Shown: positions 25,434 through 34,136, counted from the first letter of the stretch. The stretch: 58,713 nt of DNA from Nitriliruptoraceae bacterium (GCA_003565155.1 PXDB01000033.1:1-58713), one strand, 5' to 3'. Numbers and translations: made by a program. Notes: generated from the letters alone by a model not told the origin.

Positions 25434-26560
25434 GCGCCACCGAGTCGACATCGCCCGCCGGCGAGCAGACGCCGGCGAGCGACGGCCTGATCGAGCGAGG
25501 ACGCCGCATCCTCTCCCGGAGGACCGAGGGCCGCGCCGTCGGTCTGCTGATGGTCGTGTGGGTGTTCACCCTGCTCTTCGAGCCCCTGGTCTGGACCTCC
25601 TACGAGGTGACGCTCGGGCGCATCGCGCTGGTGGGGCTGGTCGCGCTCGGGCTGACCGCGGTCATCCTCATGGGCGAGCTCGACCTCGCGGTGGCCAGCA
25701 CCCTGGCGGTCGCCGGGGTGATCATGGCGAGCTTCGACAACCTCCTGCTCGGCGTGATCGCCGCGCTGGCCACCGGGCTGCTCGTAGGGGCGGTCAACGC
25801 CTTCTTCGTGGTGATCGTGGGGATCAACTCCTTCATCGCCACCCTGGGGATGCTGTTCTTCCTGCGCGGAGCGGCCTTCGTGATCTCTGGTGAACAGCCG
25901 GTGCGCATCGCCGACGTGGACGCCGGCATCGCCTTCGGTCAGCCGGTCATCGGTCCGCTCACGCCGAGGATGCTGATCTTCATCGTGGCCTTCGTGGCCC
26001 TCTACATCTTCCTGTCCCACATCCGTGTGGGCCGGGAGTTCTACGCGGTCGGTGGCAACCGTCAGGCCGCGCGTGACGCCGGGATCCCCGTCACACGACG
26101 GGTGTTCACCGGGTTCATGATCTCCGGCTTCATCTCGGCGCTGGCCGGGGTAGTCAACACCCTCGAGCGAACGGCCGCCGACCCCACCGCCGGGTCCACG
26201 GTGCTACTGGCCAGCTTCGCAGCGGCCATCATCGGCGGTGTGCTGCTCAACGGAGGTCGCGGCTCGGTCTTCGGGACGCTGATCGGCGCGTCCGCGCTGG
26301 GGATGCTCCAGGTCGCGCTCACCCTCTCCGGGGTGCAGGTGGACGTCCAGAACATCGTGATCGGTGGGGTCCTGCTGCTCGCAGTGATCACCGATCCGGC
26401 CAGCCTCCGGGCGGCGACGGTGACGGCCCGGTCCCTGATGCAGGGGCGGGCCGCACAGCAGGACACGGGGGGAGTTCGGCTCTTCGCCCACCGTCATCCG
26501 CGGTGGGGACCGCACGTACATCGGACAAGGGAGATGACAAGATGCGCAAGCGACACCTGA
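25430..26560 (+). CDS. ribose-type ABC importer permease 2
   Basis: 376 residues, about nine membrane segments. LTAVILMGELDLAVASTLAV near 74-93, GREFYAVGGNRQAARDAGIP near 203-222 (coupling loop) and GGVLLNGGRGSVFGTLIGAS near 267-286 identify the RbsC family. The last 40 residues are hydrophilic and Arg-rich, and run past the start of the binding-protein gene (26542), so the two overlap by 19 bases. The tail beyond about residue 335 may be unimportant. Paired with permease 1. Confidence 0.88.
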   Translation: MSATESTSPAGEQTPASDGLIERGRRILSRRTEGRAVGLLMVVWVFTLLFEPLVWTSYEVTLGRIALVGLVALGLTAVILMGELDLAVASTLAVAGVIMASFDNLLLGVIAALATGLLVGAVNAFFVVIVGINSFIATLGMLFFLRGAAFVISGEQPVRIADVDAGIAFGQPVIGPLTPRMLIFIVAFVALYIFLSHIRVGREFYAVGGNRQAARDAGIPVTRRVFTGFMISGFISALAGVVNTLERTAADPTAGSTVLLASFAAAIIGGVLLNGGRGSVFGTLIGASALGMLQVALTLSGVQVDVQNIVIGGVLLLAVITDPASLRAATVTARSLMQGRAAQQDTGGVRLFAHRHPRWGPHVHRTREMTRCASDT

Positions 26561-27627
26561 CCAGGGTGGTCGGCCTGTTCGCTGCTGGGGCCCTGCTCCT
26601 CGCGGCGTGCGGCGACGCTGACGACAACGGTGCCGACGACGAGTCCGTCGACGCCGGTGAGGAGACGGTCGAGGACGAGGCTGAGGAGGCCGATCCGGAC
26701 GACGACGGGTCCGGAGAAGCCGGCGCTGCCGTGGAGGACGCCGATTTCGAGGTCTACGCGCTGCTGCCCCAGGGCAACGACCAGCCCTACGGCACGACCT
26801 ACCTGCCCCCGATGGAGGCGGCAGCCGAGGAGCTCGGGATCGCGCTCACGATCACCAACTCCCAGTACGACGCGGACACCCAGGCCAGCGACTGCGAGGT
26901 CGCCGTCGCCGCGCAGCCCGACGGCATCATCCTGTGGCCGGCCGTGGGTGACACCGTGCGGCCGTGCCTGCAGGCCGCCAACGACGCAGGCATCCCCGTG
27001 ACGATCACCAACTCCGACGTCAACGAGGAGGATCGTGATCTCACGCGGGGCTACTCCGGGCCGGACACCTACGGTCAGGGCGTGGCGTCGGCGGAGCTGA
27101 TGTGCGAGTTCGCGGACGGGCAGGATCTCGGGATCATCATGATCAACGGCCTGACGGGCAACTCCACCGCGATCGACCGCGAGAACGGTTTCGAGGACAC
27201 CATCAACGAGCAGTGCTCCAACGTGGAGATCCTCGCCCGTCAGCCGGGGAACTGGAACGCTGACGAGTCCCAGATCGCAGCCTCGGAGATGATCACCGCG
27301 GTCGGCGCCCCGAACATCCAGGGCGTGTACGCCGCCGACGACACCATGGTGGCCGGTGCCATCGACGCGCTGCGCTCGCGGGACATCGACCCCACCGAGC
27401 TGATCATCACCTCGATCGGCAACACCTTCCTCGGCAACCCCCTGGTCATCGACGGGGAACTGGACGGCACCGTCTTCCAGTCGTCCTCCTGGGACGGCGA
27501 GAACGCCGTGACCCTGATGCACGAGGTGCTCACCGAGGATCCGCAGGACCGGCTCGTGCGCTTCATGCCCGACGTGAAGGTGACGGTCGACAACGCCGAG
27601 GACGAGGACGTCGCGCCCGAGTGGTGA
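26542..27627 (+). CDS. sugar-type ABC importer substrate-binding lipoprotein
   Basis: 361 residues from ATG 26542, ten bases after AAGGGAG. Lipoprotein signal RHLTRVVGLFAAGALLLAAC with Cys near residue 23, then an acidic linker (about residues 24-68, mostly Asp/Glu) that tethers the domain to the membrane. The type 1 periplasmic fold begins FEVYALLPQGNDQPYGTTYL and continues with DCEVAVAAQPDGIILWPAVG and IQGVYAADDTMVAGAIDAL. Such proteins bind sugars, polyols or AI-2-like molecules. The ligand is unknown. It completes the importer; a hairpin follows the stop codon. Confidence 0.9.
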   Translation: MRKRHLTRVVGLFAAGALLLAACGDADDNGADDESVDAGEETVEDEAEEADPDDDGSGEAGAAVEDADFEVYALLPQGNDQPYGTTYLPPMEAAAEELGIALTITNSQYDADTQASDCEVAVAAQPDGIILWPAVGDTVRPCLQAANDAGIPVTITNSDVNEEDRDLTRGYSGPDTYGQGVASAELMCEFADGQDLGIIMINGLTGNSTAIDRENGFEDTINEQCSNVEILARQPGNWNADESQIAASEMITAVGAPNIQGVYAADDTMVAGAIDALRSRDIDPTELIITSIGNTFLGNPLVIDGELDGTVFQSSSWDGENAVTLMHEVLTEDPQDRLVRFMPDVKVTVDNAEDEDVAPEW

Positions 27628-27649
27628 TCGGCTGAACAGCCGGCCGGTG

Positions 27650-27674
27650 CCCCCGAGGTCCCGCGCCTTGGGGG
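27650..27674 (+). terminator. hairpin between binding-protein gene and SDR gene
   Basis: CCCCCGAGG (27650-27658) pairs with CCTTGGGGG (27666-27674), with one G-T pair, around a 7-nt loop. No T run follows. It could stabilise the 3' end of the abundant binding-protein message or attenuate read-through into the SDR gene. Confidence 0.55.
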
Positions 27675-27744
27675 CCCGGTCGGTGGTCGTCCCGCGACGG
27701 ACCCAGAGCAGTGGCAGCACACGCTGCCGGAGGAGAGACCCACC

Positions 27745-28548
27745 ATGGACACGACACGACTGAGCGGCAAGCACGTCCTGATCACCGGGGCAGCGCAGGG
27801 GATGGGCGCGGCGGTGGCACGGCACTACGCCGCCCAGGGCGCGAAGGTCTGCCTCGGTGACATCAACACCGAAGGGGTTGCGCAGGTCGCCAAGGAGATC
27901 CAGGAGGACGGCGGCGAGGCGGCCCACGTCAAGCTGGACGTCACCGACCGGCAGGACGCGAAGGACGCGGTGGCCCACACCGTGGAGGCCTTCGGCAGCA
28001 TCAACGTGCTGCTCAACAACGCCGGGATCAACAAGCCGCTGTTCTTCCCCGACATCACGCGGGAGAACTACGAGCGCATCACCGACGTCAACGCGTGGGG
28101 CAAGCTCAACGTCATGCAGGCCGCCGTCGCGCAGATGGTGGCACAGGGCCGGCAGGAGTTCCCCTACAAGGTCATCAACGTCGGCTCGATCCTCTCCCGG
28201 GATGCCTTCGACGACGTCATCGTCTACTCCATGAGCCAGCACGCCGTGCTCGGCCTGATCAAGGGCAGCGCCAAGGCGCTGATCGAGCACAACATCACCG
28301 TCAACGGCTACGCCCCCGGTGTGGTCCGAACGGAGATGTGGGAGCAGCTCGACCGTGACCTGGTGGAGATCGGCAAGTTCTCCACCCCCGGCGAGTCGAT
28401 GGACAGCATCGCCGAGAACATGATCCTCATGCAGCGCTACTCCTACCCGGAGGACATCGCCGGCACGGCGTCGTTCCTCGCGAGCCCGGAGAGCGACTAC
28501 ATGACCGGCCAGCTGCTCATGATCGACGGCGGGATGGTCCTGCACTAG
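27745..28548 (+). CDS. short-chain dehydrogenase/reductase with Lys-to-Gln active site
   Basis: 267 residues, usual SDR length. Rossmann motif TGAAQGMG at 14-21, NNAG at 91-94, Ser148 and Tyr161 in the normal spacing. The catalytic Lys of YxxxK is Gln165: the sequence is YSMSQHAVLG, read directly from codon CAG. D39 after the second strand (CLGDIN) favours NAD. Classical SDRs oxidise alcohols or reduce ketones; loss of Lys usually lowers or changes activity. It ends the importer transcript, 117 bp after the binding protein, so it probably acts on the imported compound. Confidence 0.85.
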   Translation: MDTTRLSGKHVLITGAAQGMGAAVARHYAAQGAKVCLGDINTEGVAQVAKEIQEDGGEAAHVKLDVTDRQDAKDAVAHTVEAFGSINVLLNNAGINKPLFFPDITRENYERITDVNAWGKLNVMQAAVAQMVAQGRQEFPYKVINVGSILSRDAFDDVIVYSMSQHAVLGLIKGSAKALIEHNITVNGYAPGVVRTEMWEQLDRDLVEIGKFSTPGESMDSIAENMILMQRYSYPEDIAGTASFLASPESDYMTGQLLMIDGGMVLH

Positions 28549-28572
28549 TCGAGCCCGCCGGGGTCCATGACC

Positions 28573-28610
28573 GCGTGCCCGCGACGACCGTGATGGCGTC
28601 GCGGGCACGC
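28573..28610. terminator. 14-bp perfect hairpin between convergent genes
   Basis: GCGTGCCCGCGACG (28573-28586) is perfectly complementary to 28597-28610 around a 10-nt loop. It lies between the SDR gene (plus) and the lipoprotein gene (minus), so it can end transcription from both sides. Confidence 0.75.
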
Positions 28611-28650
28611 CGTGTTCCGACCCGCGCGTCGACGGCGAGGCGACGGGCGC

Positions 28651-29379
28651 TCAGACGCACAGCTCTCCGTCGTCGCTGACCCCACGGAGGCAGTGCTGCC
28701 GCTGCTCCGCGCCACCGGGGAGCCACCGGTCGTCGTCGGTTCGGGTCAGCGTGATCCGGATGTCGCGGCCCACGACCGCGTCGTCGAGGAACCCCCAACC
28801 CAGTACCGCGCCGTAGGCCAGGTCCGGATCGTCGTCGTCCAGCAGGACCCGGATCGTGGTCTCCCACTGCTCCACACCGAGCAGCGGCGCCCCCGTCTCC
28901 GTCGCCAGGGCAGCCACCACCGCTCCAGGAGTGTCGTACGGGCCCTTCACCGCCTCCGGTACCTCGTAGGGGGCCCACCCGGTGGTGCCCGGCTCCCAGC
29001 CCTCCACCACGTCCGAGGTCGCGTCCGGGTCGCGCAGGTGCACCCGGAGCTGGTCGATCAGGCCCTCGGCGGTCCGGATGTCCGCGACACCGTCCAGGTC
29101 GGGGGTGGCACCGGCGTCCGGTTCGTCACCCGCGTCCTCGTCCTCCTCCGTGGCGGCGGCTTCCAGCGCGGCCAGCTCGTCCTCCAGCGCCTGGTTGTCC
29201 TCCTCGAGGGCTGCGACCTGGTCGCGGGCGCCCGCGAGTTCCTCCTCGAGCTCCGCGATGCGCTCCTGCGCCTGCTCGCCGGCGGCATCGACCCCCTCCT
29301 CGGCCTGCGGACCGCAGGCGGCAACCGCCAGCAGCAGCGCCAGGAACAGGGAGAGGGGCAGGCTGCGGTGGTGGGACAT
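28651..29379 (-). CDS. lipoprotein with coiled coil, unknown function
   Basis: 242 residues. The signal SLPLSLFLALLLAVAAC ends in a lipobox with Cys near 22. Residues about 32-75 form a heptad-type coiled coil (ERIAELEEELAGARDQVAAL and following), then an acidic Asp/Glu/Ala linker (about 75-92), then a compact C-terminal domain (DIRTAEGLIDQLRVHL to the end) with a Cys pair near the end (QHCLRGVSDDGELCV) that could form a disulfide outside the cell. No family recognised. It stands alone in the minus direction and ends at a shared hairpin. Confidence 0.75.
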   Translation of the reverse strand: MSHHRSLPLSLFLALLLAVAACGPQAEEGVDAAGEQAQERIAELEEELAGARDQVAALEEDNQALEDELAALEAAATEEDEDAGDEPDAGATPDLDGVADIRTAEGLIDQLRVHLRDPDATSDVVEGWEPGTTGWAPYEVPEAVKGPYDTPGAVVAALATETGAPLLGVEQWETTIRVLLDDDDPDLAYGAVLGWGFLDDAVVGRDIRITLTRTDDDRWLPGGAEQRQHCLRGVSDDGELCV

Positions 29380-29506
29380 GTGGACCTCGTCGATGCGGGT
29401 GAACGGTCACGATACGCAGCGTGGTACGGGCCCGCCAGGGGATGGCACACCGCGGCCGTTGGCCGGCGCACGACTACCGTCCCCGCCGCAGCACCGAGGA
29501 GATGGC

Positions 29507-30700
29507 GTGCGGACCTTCACGCGGGCACAGGCCCGTCGTCTCACCCTCCGGGCATCGGGTCTGGCCAGCGGTCGACCCGCTGCCGGTGTCCGTCGGGACG
29601 TTCGGCATCTGCGCAGCGTCACCGACCGTTTGGGGGTCGTTCAACTCGACAGCGTGAACGTCCTGGTCCGCGCCCACGAGCTGCCCTTCTGGTCCCGTCT
29701 GGGTGCCCACGACCGTGCTGCCAGGGACCGGTGGCTGTGGCACTCGCGGGAGCTGCTCGAGGGGTGGGCCCACGTCGCCTCCCTGACCCCGGCCGACCGT
29801 TGGCCGTTGCTGGCCCACCGCCGTGCGGCCTTCCGCGACGGCGCCGAGCGCGCCCGCTTCGCAGCCGAGCATCCCGGCTTCCTGGAGGCCGTCTACGCCG
29901 AGGTGGCCGACGCCGGCCCCACCCGCGTGTCGGATCTCACCGACCCGGGGGAGCGGACCGGTCCCTGGTGGGGTGACCCGAGGGGCAAGGACGCGCTGCA
30001 GCACCTGTTCCTCGGCGGTGAGCTGGCGGTACACGACCGCACACCACAGCTGGTCACCCGCTACGACCTCACCGAGCGGGTGGTCCCCGCGGCCCAGCGG
30101 GTACCACCACCCCCCGAGGAGGAGGCGCAGGCGCGGCTGCTCGCCCACGCGCTGCAGGCCCAGGGGCTCGGGACCGCTGCCGACCTCGCCGACCACCACC
30201 GCCAGTCCGTGCGGACCGCCCGCCCGCTGCTGGAGGGGATGGCCGGCCGTGGCGAGGTCCTCCGGGCCCGGATCCGGGACGACGACGAGGCCTACTACCT
30301 GGACCCCGCCGCGTCCCTGCCCCGGTCGGCCCACGCCCGGACGCTGGTGTCGCCCTTCGACCCGGTGGTGTGGGAGCGCAGCCGGGCGGCGCGGCTGTTC
30401 GGGTTCGACTACCGGATCGAGATCTACGTGCCGGCCGCCCGCCGCGTGTACGGCTACTACGTCCTGCCCTTCCTCCTCGGTGACCGGTTCGTCGGCCGGG
30501 TGGACCTCAAGGCCGATCGTCAGCGCCGCCGCCTGCTGGTCCGCAGCGCCTTCGCCGAGGAGGGTGTCGACCGCGCCCACGTCGCCCGGGAGCTCGCCCA
30601 GGAGCTCGAGGAGCTCGCAGCCTGGTTGGAACTCACCGGCATCGAGGTGGAGGACCGCGGCGATCTCGCCCAGGACCTGCGGCGGGCGCTCGGCCCCTAG
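29507..30700 (+). CDS. YcaQ/AlkX-like winged-helix DNA glycosylase
   Basis: 397 residues from GTG 29507, with GAGGAG 7 nt upstream; the long upstream frame overlaps the opposite lipoprotein gene. The N-terminal winged-helix region has Q46-L47-D48 in GVVQLDSVNVLVRAHELPFW, the QxD catalytic motif known for the AlkZ/AlkX (YcaQ) glycosylases that unhook alkylated or interstrand cross-linked bases. FDPVVWERSRAARLFGFDYR and ARRVYGYYVLPFLLGDRFVG near the C-terminus are also family marks. It likely protects against alkylating agents. The IS at 30701 begins right after its stop codon, without truncation. Confidence 0.82.
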   Translation: MRTFTRAQARRLTLRASGLASGRPAAGVRRDVRHLRSVTDRLGVVQLDSVNVLVRAHELPFWSRLGAHDRAARDRWLWHSRELLEGWAHVASLTPADRWPLLAHRRAAFRDGAERARFAAEHPGFLEAVYAEVADAGPTRVSDLTDPGERTGPWWGDPRGKDALQHLFLGGELAVHDRTPQLVTRYDLTERVVPAAQRVPPPPEEEAQARLLAHALQAQGLGTAADLADHHRQSVRTARPLLEGMAGRGEVLRARIRDDDEAYYLDPAASLPRSAHARTLVSPFDPVVWERSRAARLFGFDYRIEIYVPAARRVYGYYVLPFLLGDRFVGRVDLKADRQRRRLLVRSAFAEEGVDRAHVARELAQELEELAAWLELTGIEVEDRGDLAQDLRRALGP

Positions 30701-32440
30701 GAGCGTGGGTCAGTAACTGCGAGGTTCCTGGGTTTGGTGCCTGTCATCGGTGAGACTACGTCCGGCCGGTGAGGAGGGTGCTGGTGGGTGTCCAGGAGAC
30801 GCTGATCGAGGTTCTTGCGGTGGAGGGCGCTTCCGCGGAAGCGGCTGCGCAGGTGGCGGCGCCGGGCAAGGTGTTCCGGGACTATCAGCCGGGGCAGGCG
30901 ATGTTGTTGCCACCGTCGTTGGATGGGTGGCTCCCGGCGGAGCATCTGGCCCGGTTCGTGGATGAGCTGGTCGAGCAGCATCTGGACCTGTCACCGTTCT
31001 ACGCGGCGCACACCAACAGCAAGGGGTTCCCGCCGTACGACCCGCGGATGATGCTGAAGGTGCTGCTGTACGGGTATCTGACCGGTGCCCGTTCCTCCCG
31101 GAAGCTGGAGACGGCCTGTGTGGAGCAGGTCGCGTTCCGGTTCCTGGCGGCGAACCAGTGTCCGGATCATCGGGCGTTCTCCCGGTTCCGTCGCCGTCAC
31201 CTGGCGGCGATGGACGGCCTGTTCCTGCAGGTGTTGGGGCTGTGCCAGCAGGCGGGGATGGTCAAGCTCGGCAACGTGGGGTTGGACGGCACCAAGGTTC
31301 GGGCGAACGCGTCACGGCACAAGGCGATGTCGTATGCCCGGATGAACGAACGCGAGCCGGAGCTGGCCGCGATTGTCCGGCAGATGTTGGAGGAGGCCGA
31401 GCAGGTCGATGCGGCCGAGGACGAGCTGTACGGGGATGCCCGCGGGGACGAGCTCCCGGAGCATCTACGGACCAAGCAGGGCCGGCTGGAGGCGATCCGC
31501 AAGGCCAAAGCCGAACTGGAGGCCGAGGCGGCCGACAAGGCGGCCGAGCACGCTCGGGCCAAGGAACGTCGCAAGGCGACACGTCGTGGTGAGGATCCGG
31601 ACAGCGACGAGATCGTCGAGCGGTGTGAGCAGGCCGCGGCGGAAGCAGCGGCCAAGGCGGTCCCGAAACCGAAGGCGCAACGCAACTTCACGGATCCGGC
31701 CTCGCGGATCATGAAGACCTCGGACGGGTCGTTTCACCAGTGCTACAACGCCCAGGCTGTGGTGGACGAGGCGCATCAGGTGATCGTGGCGACCGGGCTG
31801 TCTGCCCAGGCCGCCGACGCACCCCACCTGCCCGCACTCCTGGAACAGACCATCACGAACGTCGGGATGCCGAAGAGGTTCCTCGCCGATGCCGGCTACT
31901 GGTCCGACGGCAACCATCAAGCGCTGGCCGATGCGAAGGTCGATGGCTACATCGCGACCGGACGGCTCAAGCACAACGAACCGGTCCCGGCCGCACCCCG
32001 GGGCCGGATCCCGAAGGATGCGAGCCCAAAGCAGCGGATGGCCCGCAAACTCCGCACCAAGACCGGCAGAGCCATCTACGCCCGACGGAAGGTCATCCCC
32101 GAGCCGGTGTTCGGCCAGATGAAGACCCTCCAGAACGCCGGACAGCTCCTGCTCCGCGGTCACGACGCCGCCCGAGCCGAATGGATGCTCCACGCCACCG
32201 TCCACAACCTCCGCAAGCTCGCCGCCCACCGCGACAAGCTCCCAGCAGCACCCCAGGGGGTCCCGAAGCGTCCCTCTAGCAGCACCGCCGGTCTACTCCA
32301 CGACGCCAGTCAGGCACTCCGACGGCTCGCCGCAGCACTCGCCCCCACACCGGCCCTGGCATGACAGCCAGCACCGACACGACCGGCGCCATCGACATCC
32401 GCCCTGCCCGACGGCGTCTCGCCGTTACCGACGCAAGCTC
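30701..32440 (+). mobile_element. IS1182-type insertion sequence, apparently complete
   Basis: 1740 bp. The ends are imperfect inverted repeats: 30701-30723 (GAGCGTGGGTCAGTAAC...) matches the complement of 32418-32440 at 19 of 23 positions. CTAG stands at both outer borders (30697-30700 and 32441-32444), consistent with a 4-bp target duplication of a palindromic site. One complete transposase gene fills it. The left border is the glycosylase gene stop codon. Confidence 0.88.
30769..32364 (+). CDS. IS1182-family transposase
   Basis: 531 residues from GTG 30769. An in-frame ATG at 30901 would remove the first 44 residues, which look non-essential, but the typical KVFRDYQPGQAMLLPPSLDG start needs the upstream codons. 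DDE residues: Asp in GNVGLDGTKVRANAS, Asp in FLADAGYWSDGN, Glu in IPEPVFGQMKTLQNAG. A charged helical insert (about residues 205-300, Ala/Glu/Lys/Arg rich) lies between the first and second Asp as usual for the family. The gene looks intact, so the element may be active. Confidence 0.92.
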   Translation: MRRVLVGVQETLIEVLAVEGASAEAAAQVAAPGKVFRDYQPGQAMLLPPSLDGWLPAEHLARFVDELVEQHLDLSPFYAAHTNSKGFPPYDPRMMLKVLLYGYLTGARSSRKLETACVEQVAFRFLAANQCPDHRAFSRFRRRHLAAMDGLFLQVLGLCQQAGMVKLGNVGLDGTKVRANASRHKAMSYARMNEREPELAAIVRQMLEEAEQVDAAEDELYGDARGDELPEHLRTKQGRLEAIRKAKAELEAEAADKAAEHARAKERRKATRRGEDPDSDEIVERCEQAAAEAAAKAVPKPKAQRNFTDPASRIMKTSDGSFHQCYNAQAVVDEAHQVIVATGLSAQAADAPHLPALLEQTITNVGMPKRFLADAGYWSDGNHQALADAKVDGYIATGRLKHNEPVPAAPRGRIPKDASPKQRMARKLRTKTGRAIYARRKVIPEPVFGQMKTLQNAGQLLLRGHDAARAEWMLHATVHNLRKLAAHRDKLPAAPQGVPKRPSSSTAGLLHDASQALRRLAAALAPTPALA

Positions 32441-32452
32441 CTAGGCTCGTTG

Positions 32453-32486
32453 GACGACCCCGATCCAGGGACGACCCCGATCCAGG
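32453..32486 (+). repeat. 17-bp perfect tandem duplication
   Basis: GACGACCCCGATCCAGG occurs at 32453-32469 and again at 32470-32486, immediately before the PNPOx-fold gene and nine bases inside from the IS border. It duplicates what would be the gene's upstream region and probably arose by slippage. Confidence 0.85.
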
Positions 32487-32493
32487 AGCCACC

Positions 32494-32961
32494 GTGGCCC
32501 GCACGATCGCCCGCGCCGACCGGGTCAGCCGGCAGGAGCTCGAGGCCTTCATCCGGCCCCGGCACAACGTGATCCTGGCCACCAACCGCAGCGACGGCCG
32601 CCCGCAGCTCTCCCCCGTCACCGCCGGGTTGGACCAGCAGGGCCGGCTGGTCGTGGCGACCTACCCCCAGCGGGCCAAGGTCCGCAACCTCCGCCGCGAC
32701 CCTCGGGTCGCTGCGTGCGTGCTGTCGGAGGACTTCGGGGGCGCGTGGGTGCAGGTGTACGGCACCGCCGAGGTGCTCGACCTGCCCGACGCCCTGGAGC
32801 CCCTGGTCGAGTACTTCCGGGTGATCGCCGGTGAGCACCCGGACTGGGACGAGTACCGCCAGGCGATGCGCGACCAGGGCAAGGTGCTGGTCCGGGTCAG
32901 CATCGAGGACTGGGGCCCGGTAGCCACCGGCGGCTTCCCTCCGGAGCTCGCCGACCGGTGA
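32494..32961 (+). CDS. PPOX-class F420-dependent oxidoreductase
   Basis: 155 residues from GTG 32494. Split-barrel pattern: HNVILATNRSDGRPQLSPVT, LVVATYPQRAKVRNLRRDPR and VQVYGTAEVLDLPDALEPLV. The conserved K-x-R-N-L-R-R-D-P-R segment after the second strand and the overall length match the TIGR03618-like F420 enzymes of actinobacteria. The usual role is reduction or oxidation of small molecules with deazaflavin F420. It sits just after the IS; its promoter must be in the short region between the IS end and the start, or inside the IS. Confidence 0.8.
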   Translation: MARTIARADRVSRQELEAFIRPRHNVILATNRSDGRPQLSPVTAGLDQQGRLVVATYPQRAKVRNLRRDPRVAACVLSEDFGGAWVQVYGTAEVLDLPDALEPLVEYFRVIAGEHPDWDEYRQAMRDQGKVLVRVSIEDWGPVATGGFPPELADR

Positions 32962-33039
32962 GGTCGACAGCCGGAGGACACACCCGTGATCCGCCCGTCG
33001 CCTCGAACGCGCAGCGCCCCGCCTGAGAACGGGTCGGCC

Positions 33040-34110
33040 TCACTCCGGCGCGGGCTCCACATCGCTGCCAGCGAGCTCCTCGACCACCGCGTCGGGGACC
33101 ACCTCGGTGCCGAAGTGGTCGACGAGCCAGGCGTCGATGCGGCGCCACCACCACTGCAGCCACGCCTCCTGCGCCGCGCGCACCCGGGGCAGCTCCGGGC
33201 GCGGGACCAGCCAGGCCTTGGCCGTGACGTCGGCGTCCACCGGCAGACCCCGCCAGAGGTCCGCCAGGGTGATGAACTGCTCGAGCCCGGTGTGCGCCAC
33301 GAAGGCGACGTCGGCGGTCGGGGCGCCTTCCAGCGCAGCGATCGCGCCGCTGCTGCGGGGGGTGAGCACGTGGCGCATCTCCCTGGCGGCCTCTGCCTCC
33401 GCGTGGCGGCCCTGCTCCTCGAGCTTGTCGATGGAGGTACGCCGGCGTTGGGGGGTGTAGTTCTTCCCCTCCGGGAAGATGACCAGAGCGTCTCCCGCGG
33501 TCATGTCGGCGGCCAGTGCCCGGACCGCGGCGGTGCCGGTCCCGCGAGGTGCGTGCGGTGGCACGAAGTAGCTCGGTAGGCGGTTGAGGCCGATGTCGAT
33601 CGCCGGCGCCCACTGCATCGCGGACTTGAGCACGATGCGCGGACGACGGTGGAGGCGCAGCAGCGCGGCGACCAGCAGGAAGGAGTCCCCCGGTCCCGCG
33701 TGGCGTGCCAGCACGATCACCGGGTCGTCCGCGATCCTGGGTGCACCAGCGAGGTCATCGAGATCGACGTCGAACCCGACCCGGAAGACCCGGGTGCCGG
33801 TCCGCAGGATGGCCTCGAGGTAGCGGCTCATCGCGGTGTAGTGCCGTTGTTGCCAGACGGGTTCGCGGAGGTGCCGCCCGAAGCCGCTGCCGACCCACAG
33901 CAGCAGCAGCCAGACCAGCATCACGGACTCGACCACCAGGCCGATCAGGACGAAGTACAGCACCCGCAGCGCACGCCACCGACCGGGGAGGAAGGTGGAG
34001 GCGACCGCGGCGGCGAGCAGGGTCAGCGGCAGCGACACCGCGAGCAGGACCGTGAGCAGCGGCACCAGCGGCGCGAGGACCAGCCGCCGCACCGGCTTGG
34101 GAGGCACCAT
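33040..34110 (-). CDS. PlsC-type 1-acyl-glycerol-3-phosphate acyltransferase
   Basis: 356 residues. Two or three membrane segments near the N-terminus (about 11-40, 48-72) precede the acyltransferase domain. The catalytic HX4D is ARHAGPGDSFLLVAALLRL near 136-154, followed by KSAMQWAPAIDIGLNRL and the EG motif FPEGKNYTPQRR near 212-223. It transfers acyl chains to lysophosphatidic acid or a similar lipid. It is the last gene of the long ccm minus-strand operon (40 bp after the YwiC-like gene), which is unusual company. A TAGGCT box at 34137-34142 may supply an internal promoter. Confidence 0.82.
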   Translation of the reverse strand: MVPPKPVRRLVLAPLVPLLTVLLAVSLPLTLLAAAVASTFLPGRWRALRVLYFVLIGLVVESVMLVWLLLLWVGSGFGRHLREPVWQQRHYTAMSRYLEAILRTGTRVFRVGFDVDLDDLAGAPRIADDPVIVLARHAGPGDSFLLVAALLRLHRRPRIVLKSAMQWAPAIDIGLNRLPSYFVPPHAPRGTGTAAVRALAADMTAGDALVIFPEGKNYTPQRRRTSIDKLEEQGRHAEAEAAREMRHVLTPRSSGAIAALEGAPTADVAFVAHTGLEQFITLADLWRGLPVDADVTAKAWLVPRPELPRVRAAQEAWLQWWWRRIDAWLVDHFGTEVVPDAVVEELAGSDVEPAPE

Positions 34111-34136
34111 GCTCGCCGCTCCGCTCGGGATGGCGC

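Noticed and set aside
28982-29506. N-terminal extension of the glycosylase frame
   Set aside because: It overlaps the opposite lipoprotein gene, is Ser/Ala-rich, and the GTG at 29507 has a good ribosome binding site and matches the family start.
30769-32364. IS transposase as a broken pseudogene
   Set aside because: The frame is continuous from start to stop and all three DDE residues are in place, so it is treated as intact.
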